Part shown: positions 17,311-26,996 of the stretch, one piece after another
Layout: every line of letters starts with the position of its first letter
Position numbering within the stretch: the first letter of the stretch is position 1
From: Pseudodesulfovibrio sp. S3
Lineage (GTDB): Bacteria > Desulfobacterota > Desulfovibrionia > Desulfovibrionales > Desulfovibrionaceae
Reading direction: 5' to 3'
Assembly: GCF_004025585.1 (NCBI RefSeq)
Contig: NZ_QTZO01000001.1
Span: 124,001 to 188,000 of the forward strand
Length of the DNA: 64,000 bases
Made by a program: the position numbers and the translations under genes
Notes under the pieces: generated by a model
Told to the model about the DNA's origin: nothing
Databases searched by the model: none
What the model saw: the letters and a program-made list of their open reading frames with translations, nothing else

Positions 17311-17694
17311 ATGGCTGTTGTTGATCCTGTAGCCGACATGTTGACCCGCATTCGGAATGCGTATGGTGCTTATCACACAGATGTCGCCGTGCCTGTTTCC
17401 AAGATGAAATCTTCCATCGCGGGTATCCTGAAGGAAGAAGGTTATATCACCGACTACGCTGTCGAGGACAGGGACATCAGTATTACACTCAAGTACACTG
17501 ACGGAAAACCGATCGTTACTGGCCTGAAAAAGGTCAGCAAGCCCGGTCGCCGCGTGTATGTAGGTGCTTCTGATATCCCCCGAGTCCAGAACGGCATCGG
17601 TATTTGTATCGTGTCCACCTCCAAAGGGCTGCTCGAAGGCGCCAAGGCCAAAGAGGCCAACGTCGGCGGCGAGCTGCTCTGCGAAATCTGGTAA
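17311..17694 (+). CDS. rpsH: 30S ribosomal protein S8
   Basis: S8 (127 residues) binds the central domain of 16S rRNA; in E. coli it represses the spc operon. The N-terminus VVDPVADMLTRIRNAYGA and the C-terminus GGELLCEIW are diagnostic. The start follows AAGGAGAATTGAA. Confidence 0.97.
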   Translation: MAVVDPVADMLTRIRNAYGAYHTDVAVPVSKMKSSIAGILKEEGYITDYAVEDRDISITLKYTDGKPIVTGLKKVSKPGRRVYVGASDIPRVQNGIGICIVSTSKGLLEGAKAKEANVGGELLCEIW

Positions 17695-17706
17695 AGAGGT
17701 TCCGTT

Positions 17707-18240
17707 ATGTCTCGTATAGGAAAGAATCCCATCGATATCCCTTCGGGGGTTGAGGTGTCTGTCGGAGCCTCCGAAATCCAGGTCAAGGGCCCCAAGGGGA
17801 CCTTGAATACTCCGGTCGATCCGGCCGTCGAGTATAAGATTGAGGATGGCAAGGTGTATGTTTCCCGTGTTGATGACTCCCGCGAAGCACGCGGTCAGCA
17901 TGGCCTCCGTAGGTCTCTGCTCGCCAACTGCGTCGACGGCGTAACCAAGGGGTTTGCAAAGACCCTGGAAGTCATCGGTGTTGGATACAAGGTGTCCGTT
18001 CAGGGCCAGAAAGTTGTGCTCAACGTCGGGTTCTCCCACCCGGTAGAGTTCGATCTGCCCGCTGGCCTCGCGGCCAAGGCAGAAGGCTCCAAGCTGACTA
18101 TCGAAGGCATCGACAAACAGCTTGTCGGTGAAATTGCGGCTCAGATTCGCCGCGTACGTCCGCCGGAACCCTACAAGGGCAAAGGCATCAAGTACATTGA
18201 CGAATTGATCCGCCGCAAGGCTGGTAAGTCCGGTAAGTAG
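17707..18240 (+). CDS. rplF: 50S ribosomal protein L6
   Basis: L6 (177 residues) lies near the factor-binding site. It begins [17 protein letters not shown] and carries the signature [19 protein letters not shown] near residues 155-173. It is 12 bases after rpsH. Confidence 0.97.
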   Translation: MSRIGKNPIDIPSGVEVSVGASEIQVKGPKGTLNTPVDPAVEYKIEDGKVYVSRVDDSREARGQHGLRRSLLANCVDGVTKGFAKTLEVIGVGYKVSVQGQKVVLNVGFSHPVEFDLPAGLAAKAEGSKLTIEGIDKQLVGEIAAQIRRVRPPEPYKGKGIKYIDELIRRKAGKSGK

Positions 18241-18251
18241 GGGTATATGTC

Positions 18252-18611
18252 ATGAGCAAAAGCAAGAATGAACAGAGGCTTCGTCGCAAGCCCCGCATCA
18301 GGAAAAAGATCTCCGGCACAGAAGCCAGGCCCCGCCTGGTGGTGTATCGTTCCAACCAGCATCTCTATGCACAGTTGGTCGATGATGTGAACGGAGTGAC
18401 TCTCGCTTCCGCCAGCACTCAGGTGCTGAATAAGGACGGCGAGACTCTGAAGGCAAACAAGGACTCTGCAACCAAGGTGGGCAAGGCTATTGCCGAAGTC
18501 GCCCTGGCCAAGAAGATCGAGACCTGCGTCTTCGATCGTAATGGATACATCTATCACGGCAAGGTCAAAGCCCTTGCCGACGGCGCCCGCGAAGGCGGGC
18601 TGAAATTCTAG
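18252..18611 (+). CDS. rplR: 50S ribosomal protein L18
   Basis: L18 (119 residues) binds 5S rRNA with L5 and L25. The blocks [20 protein letters not shown] and [20 protein letters not shown] are diagnostic. It sits between rplF and rpsE in the normal spc order. Confidence 0.97.
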   Translation: MSKSKNEQRLRRKPRIRKKISGTEARPRLVVYRSNQHLYAQLVDDVNGVTLASASTQVLNKDGETLKANKDSATKVGKAIAEVALAKKIETCVFDRNGYIYHGKVKALADGAREGGLKF

Positions 18612-18628
18612 TCAGCTAGGAAAGTAAA

Positions 18629-19120
18629 ATGGAACAAAATGAAAGTGGATTGATTGAAAAAATCGTCTACCTCAATCGCGTCGCCAAGGTTGTCAAAGGT
18701 GGCCGCCGTTTCAGCTTCAGCTGCCTGGTGGTCGTCGGTGACGGTGAAGGTGGAGTCGGATACGGGCTGGGCAAGGCCAATGAAGTGCCTGAAGCCATTC
18801 GCAAGGCGTCCGAGCGCGCCAAGAAGAACATGATCAATGTTCCTCTGCTGGATGGAACCCTTCCGTATGAGGTTCTGGGGCACTTCGGTGCAGGCCGCGT
18901 CATGCTCAAGCCTGCAAGCCGTGGTACCGGTATTATCGCCGGTGGTCCCGTTCGTGCGATCATGGAAGCCGTAGGCGTCCATGACATCCTGACCAAAGCT
19001 ATCGGCACCAATAATCCGCACAACGTGCTGCGTGCCACCATGGCTGGTCTGGAATCCCTGCGGAGTGCAGAACAAGTGTCCGCCCTGCGTGGCGTTCCGG
19101 TTTCCACTCCCAGAAAGTAA
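18629..19120 (+). CDS. rpsE: 30S ribosomal protein S5
   Basis: S5 (163 residues) is a fidelity protein at the mRNA entry site. The double-stranded RNA-binding segment [20 protein letters not shown] and the block [18 protein letters not shown] are intact. The start follows AGGAAAGTAAA. Confidence 0.97.
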   Translation: MEQNESGLIEKIVYLNRVAKVVKGGRRFSFSCLVVVGDGEGGVGYGLGKANEVPEAIRKASERAKKNMINVPLLDGTLPYEVLGHFGAGRVMLKPASRGTGIIAGGPVRAIMEAVGVHDILTKAIGTNNPHNVLRATMAGLESLRSAEQVSALRGVPVSTPRK

Positions 19121-19131
19121 AGGATATCGCC

Positions 19132-19305
19132 GTGATTAAAGTAAAACAGATAAAAAGCAAGATTGCGTGCAAGCCCGACCAGGTCAAGACCCTGGCAGCT
19201 CTGGGTCTGCACAAGATCAATCATGTTAAAGAGCACGATGACAATCCTGTCATCCGTGGCATGATCTATAAGGTCAGACACCTGGTGGAGGTTATCGAAT
19301 CATGA
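19132..19305 (+). CDS. rpmD: 50S ribosomal protein L30
   Basis: A 57-residue protein starts at a GTG 11 bases after rpsE: it reads [17 protein letters not shown], then [12 protein letters not shown], and ends [14 protein letters not shown]. This is the standard short bacterial L30, in its normal place between rpsE and rplO. AAAGGATATC upstream is a reasonable ribosome site. Its stop overlaps the rplO start (ATGA), so translation is probably coupled. Confidence 0.94.
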   Translation: MIKVKQIKSKIACKPDQVKTLAALGLHKINHVKEHDDNPVIRGMIYKVRHLVEVIES

Positions 19306-19748
19306 GACTTCATGAACTCTACGCCTTCCCGGAAGAATACAAGAATCGCAAGCGCATAGGCCGTGGCTCCGGCTCCGGCACCGGCAAGACCGCCGGTAAG
19401 GGTCATAAGGGGCAGAACGCCCGTGCCGGTGGCGGGGTCCGCCCCGGTTTCGAGGGTGGCCAGATGCCCCTTGCCCGTCGTCTGCCCAAGCGCGGTTTCA
19501 AGAACCTCTTCCGCGAAGAATACGAAGCCGTGAACGTGGGTCGTCTGATTGCCATGTTTGAAGGCAAGGACGAAATCACCCTGGCCGACATGTATGATCG
19601 TGGCGTTGTCAAGAAAGGCGCTGCGGTCAAGATCCTCGGTACTGGTGATGTCTTGAAGGCTGTGACCATCGAAGCGCATCGCTTCAGTGTGACCGCTGCT
19701 GACAAGATTGCTAAGGCCGGTGGTACCGCCAAGGCCCTTGAGGCTTAA
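19302..19748 (+). CDS. rplO: 50S ribosomal protein L15
   Basis: L15 (148 residues) is a late assembly protein. The Gly-rich N-terminal part [20 protein letters not shown] and [20 protein letters not shown] are diagnostic. It overlaps rpmD by four bases and precedes secY. Confidence 0.97.
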   Translation: MRLHELYAFPEEYKNRKRIGRGSGSGTGKTAGKGHKGQNARAGGGVRPGFEGGQMPLARRLPKRGFKNLFREEYEAVNVGRLIAMFEGKDEITLADMYDRGVVKKGAAVKILGTGDVLKAVTIEAHRFSVTAADKIAKAGGTAKALEA

Positions 19749-19778
19749 CTCTCTATAGTTCGGAAGGGTACTTAGACG

Positions 19779-21089
19779 ATGTCAGGAGTTGATAATATTG
19801 CCCGGTTGCCGGAGTTGCGTAACAAGCTGCTCTGGACGTTCGCACTGCTCGCTGTCTACCGGATGGGCATTCACATACCTATTCCCGGCGTCGATAGTGC
19901 TGCGCTTACTGAGTTTTTTGCTCAGGCGCAAAACACCCTCTTCGGCGTATTTGACATGTTCTCGGGCGGTGGACTCAGCAAAATGTCCATCTTCGCTCTG
20001 GGTATCATGCCGTACATATCGGCCTCGATCATCCTTCAGCTTCTGACTGTGGTCAGCCCTGAGCTGAAACGTCTTCAGAAAGAAGAAGGCGAGGCCGGAC
20101 GCAAGAAGATCACCCAGTACACCAGGTACGGGACAGTGCTCATTACCATCGTGCAGGGCTTTGCCATTGCCACGGGTCTTGAGTCCATGAGCAGCCCCAC
20201 GGGCGCGCCCATGGTGCTGTTCTCCGGCATAGGATTCAAGGTGATGACCATCTTGACCCTGACCGCCGGAACCGTCTTCCTGATGTGGCTGGGCGAACAA
20301 ATGACTGAAAAAGGGATCGGAAACGGTATCTCGCTCATCATCTACGCAGGTATCATCGCAGGCCTTCCCGCTGCCGTGATCAACACAGTGCAGCTGATGA
20401 CCGTGGGCGAGATCACCCTGTTCATCCTGCTCTTTCTCCTTATCGTGATGGTCGCCACCCTGGCGTTTATCGTGTTCATGGAGCGGGGGCAGCGTCGGAT
20501 TCCGATCCATTATGCCAAGCGTCAGCAGGGCCGACGCATGTTCGGCGGGCAGACCACACATCTGCCGCTCAAGATCAACACCGCCGGTGTTATTCCGCCG
20601 ATCTTTGCATCAAGCATCCTGATGTTCCCTGCAACGCTCGCTCAGTTCTCGAACAACGAGTATCTGCAGGACTTCTCGTCCATGATGAGTCCTGATACCA
20701 TTTTGTACAATATATTGTTCATAGGTATCATTATCTTCTTCTGCTATTTCTACACGGCGATCATGTTTGATCCCAAGGGAATTGCGGAGAATATTCAGAA
20801 GCAGGGCGGCTTCATCCCGGGCATCCGTCCGGGCAACAGCACCCGCGAATACATTGATAAGGTTCTGGCCCGCATCACCCTGTGGGGCGCCTTCTATGTG
20901 TCTGCGGTCTGTGTGCTGCCCATGATTCTGATCAGCAAGTTCAGCGTACCGTTTTACTTCGGCGGCACTTCGTTGCTGATCGTTGTCGGCGTTGCCATGG
21001 ACTTCATGGGACAGATCGAGTCCTACATGATCTCTCGTCAGTACGAGGGCTTGATGGGCAAAGGCAACAAGCTGAAAGGCAGGCGCTAG
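19779..21089 (+). CDS. secY: Protein translocase subunit SecY
   Basis: SecY (436 residues) is the channel subunit of the Sec translocon in the inner membrane. About ten hydrophobic segments are visible. The plug-region block FGVFDMFSGGGLSKMSIFALGIMPYISASI and the cytosolic loops MERGQRRIPIHYAKRQQGRR and FIPGIRPGNSTREYID are conserved. It follows rplO, as is usual, and is followed directly by map; adk, often found between them, is absent. Confidence 0.97.
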   Translation: MSGVDNIARLPELRNKLLWTFALLAVYRMGIHIPIPGVDSAALTEFFAQAQNTLFGVFDMFSGGGLSKMSIFALGIMPYISASIILQLLTVVSPELKRLQKEEGEAGRKKITQYTRYGTVLITIVQGFAIATGLESMSSPTGAPMVLFSGIGFKVMTILTLTAGTVFLMWLGEQMTEKGIGNGISLIIYAGIIAGLPAAVINTVQLMTVGEITLFILLFLLIVMVATLAFIVFMERGQRRIPIHYAKRQQGRRMFGGQTTHLPLKINTAGVIPPIFASSILMFPATLAQFSNNEYLQDFSSMMSPDTILYNILFIGIIIFFCYFYTAIMFDPKGIAENIQKQGGFIPGIRPGNSTREYIDKVLARITLWGAFYVSAVCVLPMILISKFSVPFYFGGTSLLIVVGVAMDFMGQIESYMISRQYEGLMGKGNKLKGRR

Positions 21090-21091
21090 TC

Positions 21092-21862
21092 TTGAAAAAG
21101 TTCAGGGGCGTCTTCCTTAAGAACGATAAAGAGATTGGCCTCATACGTGAGGCCAATCGTATTGTTTCTCGAATACTCGATGAGCTCGGAGCCAGCGTCA
21201 AACCAGGCGTATCGACCATGCTTTTCGAGGAGATCTGCCGGGCCCGGTGCGACGAGTACGATGTGCGTCCGGCATTTCTCGGGTATCAGGGATTTCCCTT
21301 TGCCCTGTGTTGTTCTGTGAATGAAGAGATTGTGCACGGCTTTCCCTCCAAGGAGCGCATTCTGGAAAAGGGCGATATCGTCAGTTTTGACATGGGTGTC
21401 GTGTATAACGGTTTTTATGGTGACTCCGCCCGCACCTTTGGTGTAGGAGAGGTTTCCGATGAAGCAAGAAAACTCATGGATGTGACCCGTGAGTCTCTGT
21501 ATAAGGGTATCGAACAGGCCAAACCCGGTAACAACCTGTATGACATCTCCGCGGCAATACAGTCATACGTTGAAGGGTTCGGCTTCGGTATAGTTCGTCG
21601 TTTTGTAGGGCACGGGATAGGTTCTCATCTTCATGAGAAACCGGAGATCCCAAACTTCGTCCCCAAGGGCATTCCCGGCATTCCTCTTAAAGCCGGCATG
21701 GTGCTTGCCATTGAGCCGATGGTCACGGTTGGGAGCTACGAAGTTGAAGTCCTGGAGGACAAATGGACAGCGGTGACAAAGGACAGGAAGCTGTCTGCTC
21801 ACTTTGAGCACACCATTGCCATTACCTCCGACGGACCGAGGATATTGAGTCTGTCTGAATAG
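21092..21862 (+). CDS. map: Methionine aminopeptidase, type I
   Basis: This enzyme (256 residues) removes the initiator methionine from nascent proteins. The metal-ligand segments are visible: DMGVVYNGFYGDSAR (two aspartates), GHGIGSHLHEKPEIPN, AIEPMVT and the final FEHTIAIT. The start is taken as a TTG at 21092, two bases after the secY stop, because the N-terminus MKKFRGVFLKNDKEIGLIREA then matches the family and no ATG or GTG fits better. The frame is open further upstream inside secY, but that part has no family resemblance. Confidence 0.93.
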   Translation: MKKFRGVFLKNDKEIGLIREANRIVSRILDELGASVKPGVSTMLFEEICRARCDEYDVRPAFLGYQGFPFALCCSVNEEIVHGFPSKERILEKGDIVSFDMGVVYNGFYGDSARTFGVGEVSDEARKLMDVTRESLYKGIEQAKPGNNLYDISAAIQSYVEGFGFGIVRRFVGHGIGSHLHEKPEIPNFVPKGIPGIPLKAGMVLAIEPMVTVGSYEVEVLEDKWTAVTKDRKLSAHFEHTIAITSDGPRILSLSE

Positions 21863-21889
21863 TGCGCCACGGAGATGGCATATTTGGAC

Positions 21890-21918
21890 TTGCTCTTTGT
21901 CGGGAAACGCTGTATTAA
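21890..21918 (+). promoter_or_regulatory. Possible internal promoter upstream of rpmJ
   Basis: TTGCTC (21890-21895) is spaced 17 bases from TATTAA (21913-21918). It lies in the 131-base map-rpmJ gap, where the alpha group often has its own start. A small hairpin (ACCCCC/GGGGGT, 21941-21957) follows. The -35 match is modest. Confidence 0.4.
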
Positions 21919-21993
21919 ACACAGCTTCGTTTAAAAGGCCACCCCCGAGTAGGGGGTCTGGGCATTATTGTTATTTAGAAATTGGAGATGGTC

Positions 21994-22107
21994 ATGAAAG
22001 TCAGACCTTCTGTTAAGAAAATGTGTTCCAAGTGCAAAGTAATCAGGCGCAACGGCGTCCTGCGGGTGATCTGTGAGAACCCCAGGCATAAGCAGCGTCA
22101 AGGATAG
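21994..22107 (+). CDS. rpmJ: 50S ribosomal protein L36
   Basis: A 37-residue protein reads [20 protein letters not shown] and ends [11 protein letters not shown]. The zinc ligands C11, C14, C27 and H32 are all present, so this is the zinc-binding (C+) form. It starts after TTGGAGATGGTC. infA, which often precedes it, is missing from the 131-base gap after map. Confidence 0.95.
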   Translation: MKVRPSVKKMCSKCKVIRRNGVLRVICENPRHKQRQG

Positions 22108-22119
22108 AGGGTAAAAACT

Positions 22120-22491
22120 ATGGCACGTATTGCTGGTGTTGATCTGCCGAAGAACAAGCGCATCGATGTTGCGCTGACCTACATTTACGGCATCGGCCGG
22201 ACCATGGCCCTGCAGATTCTCGAAACGACCAATGTGAATTGGACGACGAACAGCGACGATCTTACTGCCGATGAAGTCAGCCAGATTCGTCTCGAGATCG
22301 AAAACAATTACAAGGTTGAGGGTGACCTCCGTCGTGAGATCACCACCAACATCAAACGTCTGATGGACATCGGCTGCTACCGCGGCCTGCGTCATCGTCG
22401 CGGTCTGCCCGTTCGCGGTCAGAAATCCAAGACCAACGCCCGTACCCGCAAGGGTCCCCGCCGTTCGGTTATGGGTCGTAAGAAGAAATAA
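22120..22491 (+). CDS. rpsM: 30S ribosomal protein S13
   Basis: S13 (123 residues) forms head bridges to the 50S subunit. It begins [20 protein letters not shown] and carries the signature [20 protein letters not shown] near residues 88-108. It opens the alpha group after rpmJ. Confidence 0.97.
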   Translation: MARIAGVDLPKNKRIDVALTYIYGIGRTMALQILETTNVNWTTNSDDLTADEVSQIRLEIENNYKVEGDLRREITTNIKRLMDIGCYRGLRHRRGLPVRGQKSKTNARTRKGPRRSVMGRKKK

Positions 22492-22571
22492 GTTCGATAC
22501 GCGACTATCGCTGGCGCGCCTGTGAGCGCGTAGGCGTTTTATAAGACTTTTATTCAACGGAGATTAAGGCA

Positions 22572-22958
22572 ATGGCTAAACCCCGTCGCTCTGGGAAGAA
22601 GAAAGAGAAGAAAAACATTCCCGTCGGTATTGCTCATGTCAAGGCCACGTTCAATAATACGATCGTGACTTTCACGGATGTTAAGGGCAATGTCGTCAGT
22701 TGGGCTTCTGCAGGCGCTCACTTCAAGGGTTCCCGCAAGTCCACTCCTTTCGCGGCACAGATGGCTGCTGAGTCCGCTGCCAAGCGCGCTCAGGATTCCG
22801 GCATGCGTACCGTCGGCATTTACGTCAAGGGCCCCGGGTCCGGACGTGAGGCCGCCATGCGCGCCATCAACAATGTAGGCTTCAAGGTCACCTTCATCAG
22901 GGATATCACCCCGATTCCCCACAATGGTTGCCGTCCGCCTAAACGCCGCAGGGTCTAA
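22572..22958 (+). CDS. rpsK: 30S ribosomal protein S11
   Basis: S11 (128 residues) shapes the platform and the mRNA exit. The blocks [36 protein letters not shown] and [18 protein letters not shown] are diagnostic. An 80-base gap after rpsM holds no recognised site. Confidence 0.97.
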   Translation: MAKPRRSGKKKEKKNIPVGIAHVKATFNNTIVTFTDVKGNVVSWASAGAHFKGSRKSTPFAAQMAAESAAKRAQDSGMRTVGIYVKGPGSGREAAMRAINNVGFKVTFIRDITPIPHNGCRPPKRRRV

Positions 22959-22973
22959 TTAAGGAGATTTATC

Positions 22974-23600
22974 GTGGCAAGATATACTCAAGCAAAATGC
23001 AAGCTGTGCCGCCGCGAGGGAGAAAAGCTCTTCCTCAAAGGTGATCGCTGCTACACTGATAAGTGCGCTTACGAAAAGCGTCCCTACCCCCCGGGACATT
23101 CCGGTCGGATGCGTCACAAGATGTCCGATTACGCCATCCAGCTGCGTGAAAAGCAGAAGGTCCGCCGCATGTACGGCGTGCTCGAAGGCCAGTTCCGCAT
23201 GTACTACCAGCGTGCCGACGGCATGAAGGGTGTCACCGGTCACAACCTGTTGATTCTTCTTGAACGCCGTCTTGATAACGTCATTTACCGTCTTGGCTTT
23301 GCCAACTCGCGCAACCAGGCTCGTCAGCTGGTGCTGCACGGTATTTTCAAGCTCAACGGTCGTCGTGTGAACATTCCGTCCATGCAGGTCAAGGCCGAGG
23401 ATGTCATCGAAGTTCGCGAAGAAGCCCGCAAGGTTCCTGTGATTAACGAAGCCCAGGAAGTCATCGCCCGCCGCGGTTGCCCTGAGTGGCTCGAGTCCGA
23501 CGGCGCCAACTTCAAGGGCACGGTCAAGGCCATGCCGAGCCGGGACGACATCCAGTTCCCGATCAACGAGCAGCTGATTGTCGAATTGTACTCCAAGTAA
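22974..23600 (+). CDS. rpsD: 30S ribosomal protein S4
   Basis: S4 (208 residues) is a primary 16S binder and, in E. coli, represses the alpha operon. The start is a GTG. The N-terminal zinc site is kept (C9, C12, C26, C31), and the S4 RNA-binding domain RRLDNVIYRLGFANSRNQAR lies near 95-115. Its position between rpsK and rpoA is canonical. Confidence 0.97.
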   Translation: MARYTQAKCKLCRREGEKLFLKGDRCYTDKCAYEKRPYPPGHSGRMRHKMSDYAIQLREKQKVRRMYGVLEGQFRMYYQRADGMKGVTGHNLLILLERRLDNVIYRLGFANSRNQARQLVLHGIFKLNGRRVNIPSMQVKAEDVIEVREEARKVPVINEAQEVIARRGCPEWLESDGANFKGTVKAMPSRDDIQFPINEQLIVELYSK

Positions 23601-23612
23601 ATAGGGGACTAC

Positions 23613-24653
23613 ATGCTTATTGAGAACGGCGACAAACTCATCAACACCCGCAACTGGAGCGAACTGGTCAAGCCCGAGTCCCTCGTGCGCGACTCCAAGT
23701 CCTCCAGAATGTACGGCAAGTTCATCTGCGAACCCTTGGAGCGCGGCTATGCCACCACCATCGGCAACGCCATGCGTCGGGTTCTTCTCTCCTCCATGCA
23801 GGGCTGTGCCATCGTGTCCGCCTCTGTTGAAGGAGTGCAGCATGAATTCACCACGCTGCCTGGTGTTCTTGAGGACATGACCGAAGTTGTGCTGAACCTG
23901 AAGCAGGTTCGCATGGCAATGACCACGGACGAGCCACAACGCTTGGTCCTCGAAGCCAACAAGAAGGGGCAGGTTACTGCGGGCATGATTCAGGAAAATC
24001 AGAATGTTACCATTCTGAACAAGGATCAACTCATTGCCACGCTGACTGAGAACCGCACTTTGAAGATGGAATTGGAAGTCCGTATGGGCAAGGGATACGT
24101 CCCGGCCGACATGCATGAGGGACTGACCGATGAAATCGGCTCCATGATCCTTGACGCCAGCTATTCCCCTGTCAAGAAGGTCGCATATTCCGTCGAACAG
24201 GCGCGTGTTGGCCAGATGACGAACTATGATAAACTCATTCTCGAGGTGTGGACCGATGGTTCTGTCACCCCTGAGGATGCCTGTGCATACAGCGCCAAAA
24301 TCCTGAAAGAACAGCTTTCGGTGTTCATCAACTTTGATGAGCTTTCTTCCCAGACCATGGAAGAAGAAGACGACTCCATCGATCTGAACCCGAATCTTTT
24401 CAAGTCCATTGATGAGCTCGAACTCTCTGTTCGCGCTACCAACTGCTTGAAGGCGGCCAATATCCAATTGGTGGGCGAACTTGTACAGCGGACCGAGCAG
24501 ACCATGCTCAAGACCAAGAATTTTGGTCGCAAGTCCCTGGACGAAATTCGTCGCGTTTTGGACAGCATGACTCTCAAGTTTGGTATGACTATCGAGGATT
24601 TTGACAAGAAATACCAGGAATGGTTGAAGAGGAAAGAGAAAAATGAGGCATAG
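23613..24653 (+). CDS. rpoA: RNA polymerase subunit alpha
   Basis: The alpha subunit (346 residues) dimerises to start polymerase assembly and contacts activators and UP elements through its C-terminal domain. The N-terminal domain shows [20 protein letters not shown]; the C-terminal domain shows [17 protein letters not shown] and the helix-hairpin-helix [14 protein letters not shown]. Its last 11 bases overlap the start of rplQ. Confidence 0.98.
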   Translation: MLIENGDKLINTRNWSELVKPESLVRDSKSSRMYGKFICEPLERGYATTIGNAMRRVLLSSMQGCAIVSASVEGVQHEFTTLPGVLEDMTEVVLNLKQVRMAMTTDEPQRLVLEANKKGQVTAGMIQENQNVTILNKDQLIATLTENRTLKMELEVRMGKGYVPADMHEGLTDEIGSMILDASYSPVKKVAYSVEQARVGQMTNYDKLILEVWTDGSVTPEDACAYSAKILKEQLSVFINFDELSSQTMEEEDDSIDLNPNLFKSIDELELSVRATNCLKAANIQLVGELVQRTEQTMLKTKNFGRKSLDEIRRVLDSMTLKFGMTIEDFDKKYQEWLKRKEKNEA

Positions 24654-25197
24654 AAAGTCCGGCCGTAAATTGAATCGGTCCAATACTCACCGTGCCGCCA
24701 TGTTCAAGAACATGGCCCGCGCGCTCCTGACCTACGAACAGATTCGCACCACCGAGCCCAAAGCCAAGGAACTCCGTCGCATTGTCGACAAGCTGATTAC
24801 CCTGGCTCTGCGCAACGATCTGCATACACGCCGTCAGGCTTACAAGGTTCTTGGCAGCCACCAGATGGTACAGCGTCTTTTTGATGAAATTGGTCCCCGT
24901 TTCGAGGGCGGCCAGGGTGGCTACACCCGCATCATCAAGCTGGCACTGCCCCGTAAGGGTGACTGCGCTCCCATGGTCATCATAGAGTTGACCAAGAAGG
25001 CCTCCGAGGTCGTCGCACCTGAAGCTCCGGCTAAGGAAGAGTCCAAGAAGGACACTCCCAAGAAGGCCGAAGCCAAGAAGGATGACAAGAAGCCTGCCAA
25101 GAAGGCTCCTGCCAAGAAAGCCGTTGAGAAGGCTGACGAGGCAGAAAAGAAACCTGCCAAGAAGGCTGCTCCCAAGAGCGAAACCGACGCAGAATAA
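24643..25197 (+). CDS. rplQ: 50S ribosomal protein L17 with Lys/Ala-rich tail
   Basis: L17 occupies residues 1 to about 118 ([20 protein letters not shown], then [20 protein letters not shown]). A further tail of about 65 residues is rich in Lys, Ala, Glu and Pro with repeated [12 protein letters not shown] units. E. coli L17 is 127 residues, so most of this tail is an addition. It resembles the low-complexity tails of histone-H1-like proteins. The tail keeps the same frame and codon use, so it is probably real. The start overlaps rpoA by 11 bases and a terminator follows the stop. Confidence 0.95.
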   Translation: MRHRKSGRKLNRSNTHRAAMFKNMARALLTYEQIRTTEPKAKELRRIVDKLITLALRNDLHTRRQAYKVLGSHQMVQRLFDEIGPRFEGGQGGYTRIIKLALPRKGDCAPMVIIELTKKASEVVAPEAPAKEESKKDTPKKAEAKKDDKKPAKKAPAKKAVEKADEAEKKPAKKAAPKSETDAE

Positions 25198-25201
25198 ATT
25201 G

Positions 25202-25233
25202 AAAAGGGCAGGCCTTGAGCCTGCCCTTTTTTT
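25202..25233 (+). terminator. Terminator of the ribosomal protein superoperon
   Basis: A 12-bp perfect stem (25202-25213 with 25219-25230) contains GGGCAGGC and GCCTGCCC around the loop CTTGA and runs into a T-tract. Confidence 0.93.
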
Positions 25234-25274
25234 GGCTTTATCTATTGAAAAAATAAATCTAATGGATTGGTCTT

Positions 25275-26162
25275 ATGGACATCAGAAAGCTTGAAGCGTT
25301 TTGCAAGGTATTTGAACTGCAGAGTTTTTCCAAAGCAGGCGAAGCCATGTTCCTTTCGCAGCCCACTATCAGTTCTCATGTCGCCAATCTTGAAGATGAA
25401 TTGGGAGTGAGGCTCTTTGATCGATTGGGACGCAAGGTTCTGCCTACCCAAGCCGGAGAAGTCCTGTACAAGAGCATGGTCACTATATTCCGTAACCTTG
25501 AACAGGCCAAGGCATCCATTGAGATGCTCAGGGATCGGGTCGTGGGAGAGTTGCAGATAGGGTGCAGTACTATTCCCTCGCACAGCATTTTGCCCGCGCT
25601 TTTGGCTGATTTTTCCACGCGATATCCTGATGTGTCCTTTACGGTGCATACCGCTGACTCGGCTGAAGTGATAAAACGTGTTGCCTGTGGCGACTGGCCG
25701 GTGGGCATTGTCGGCAAGAAGCCGGAAGAAGATGAGTTGGTTTCCAAGCTGCTTGTCAAAGACAAGACCATCGTGGTGGCGGCGCCTGACGCGTCGTGGC
25801 TACCGGTCGGAGATGACCCCATTGAGTTGGATAAACTCATTCAACTGCCTTGGGTCATGCGAATAAAAGGTTCGGCAACGCGTCTGGTGTTGGAGAGAGA
25901 ACTCGCTCTGGCCGGGCATTCCTTGCAAAGCCTTAATATCCGCTGTCGAGTGGAAGGCACCTGCGAAAGTCTGGCCCATGCCGCCAACAAGGTTGGTGTC
26001 TGCTTTACCTCTCGGTTGGCCGCACAGCCTCTTTTGTCCAGCGGTGAGGTGAAACAGTTGAATGTTCCTGCTTTGGAAGGGGATCGCCAGTTCTATCTCA
26101 TTCATCACGGCGGACGGTACATGTTCCCGGCCCTCAAGGCCTTTATCGGGTTCCACCAGTAG
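25275..26162 (+). CDS. LysR-family transcriptional regulator
   Basis: This 295-residue protein has the LysR layout: an N-terminal winged helix-turn-helix (MDIRKLEAFCKVFELQSFSK, then QPTISSHVANLEDELGVRLF, residues 1-62) and a type 2 periplasmic-binding-protein-like effector domain (about 90-290). The effector domain starts ELQIGCSTIPSHSILPALL, typical of the CysB/CysL side of the family. It resembles LysR proteins that I recall being annotated as linked to selenium metabolism in Desulfovibrio; no selenium gene is visible nearby, so that is only a possibility. It is transcribed alone after the rplQ terminator and is convergent with mqnA. Confidence 0.88.
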   Translation: MDIRKLEAFCKVFELQSFSKAGEAMFLSQPTISSHVANLEDELGVRLFDRLGRKVLPTQAGEVLYKSMVTIFRNLEQAKASIEMLRDRVVGELQIGCSTIPSHSILPALLADFSTRYPDVSFTVHTADSAEVIKRVACGDWPVGIVGKKPEEDELVSKLLVKDKTIVVAAPDASWLPVGDDPIELDKLIQLPWVMRIKGSATRLVLERELALAGHSLQSLNIRCRVEGTCESLAHAANKVGVCFTSRLAAQPLLSSGEVKQLNVPALEGDRQFYLIHHGGRYMFPALKAFIGFHQ

Positions 26163-26171
26163 GCGTTCTGA

Positions 26172-26996
26172 TCAGGGGATGAATTCGAGTCTGGGCACTT
26201 GCTTGATGAGTCCGGACTCAAGGAGGTTTTCATAGAAAACCTTCAATCCCCTTTGTTCTTCTTCACCGAAATCATAGACCAATCCGTCGAAGTAGGAGCA
26301 CATCTCCTCATCGTTCAGGCAGCTTTCTTCCGCTGCCATGACACAGACTTCGCTCATGTGATCCACGCCCCATCGCTTGCCTTGCTGAAGTTGGCAAACT
26401 CCTTTTTCAAGTGCAGCCCGGTTCCTGATCCAGCTATTTCGCTGTACAAGCCAGACGCCGAAGATGAATGGCAGTCCGGTCAATTCCCGCCACGCTTCTC
26501 CCAGATCTATCCGGTGCGGATAATCGGGATGGTAGCGCAGGTTCAGCGCTTCGTCGCCGATGGCCAGGATGGCTTCGGGGCGTTCGCCGTTTTTCAGGGC
26601 AAGGGATGCGTTTCCTGTGGTGAAATCTGTTCGTATTTTCCAGTGCTTTGTCAGTAAAATTCGGAGCAGGGCCGCAGAGGTATGCGTCTGTGCGCTGACC
26701 AGGATGGTCGTGCCCGACAGTTTTTCCATGGGACGGCGGCACAGAAGGAGTACGCTTTGCACCGGCCCCCGACTGCCGATAGCTATGTCGGGAATGAGGT
26801 AATATTTTTCCGGGTGGCGAGCATATTCGATACTGGAAGCGGCAGACAGATCGAGCAGACCGTCATCCATGAGCCGGTTGAGTTCCGAGGGCGGACCGGA
26901 TGAAATTGCGAAATCGTTCTCTATGAGGCCTGTTTCCAGCGGATGATAAATGGGCAACACGTTGAGATACCCTATTTTCCCAAGGCGAAGGGGCAT
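26172..26996 (-). CDS. mqnA: Chorismate dehydratase
   Basis: MqnA converts chorismate to 3-(1-carboxyvinyloxy)benzoate, the first step of the futalosine route to menaquinone. The protein (274 residues) begins MPLRLGKIGYLNVLPIYHPL, with DLSAASSIEYARHPEKYYLI and the family block ILAIGDEALNL. The frame is open far upstream through mqnC on the same strand, but homology and context set the start at 26996, adjoining the mqnC stop. It is the last gene of the run TetR, mqnE, mqnC, mqnA. Confidence 0.93.
   Translation of the reverse strand: MPLRLGKIGYLNVLPIYHPLETGLIENDFAISSGPPSELNRLMDDGLLDLSAASSIEYARHPEKYYLIPDIAIGSRGPVQSVLLLCRRPMEKLSGTTILVSAQTHTSAALLRILLTKHWKIRTDFTTGNASLALKNGERPEAILAIGDEALNLRYHPDYPHRIDLGEAWRELTGLPFIFGVWLVQRNSWIRNRAALEKGVCQLQQGKRWGVDHMSEVCVMAAEESCLNDEEMCSYFDGLVYDFGEEEQRGLKVFYENLLESGLIKQVPRLEFIP

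Noticed and set aside
21863-21993. infA between map and rpmJ
   Set aside because: All frames were read; no 72-residue IF-1-like sequence is present, and the 131 bases are too short for it.
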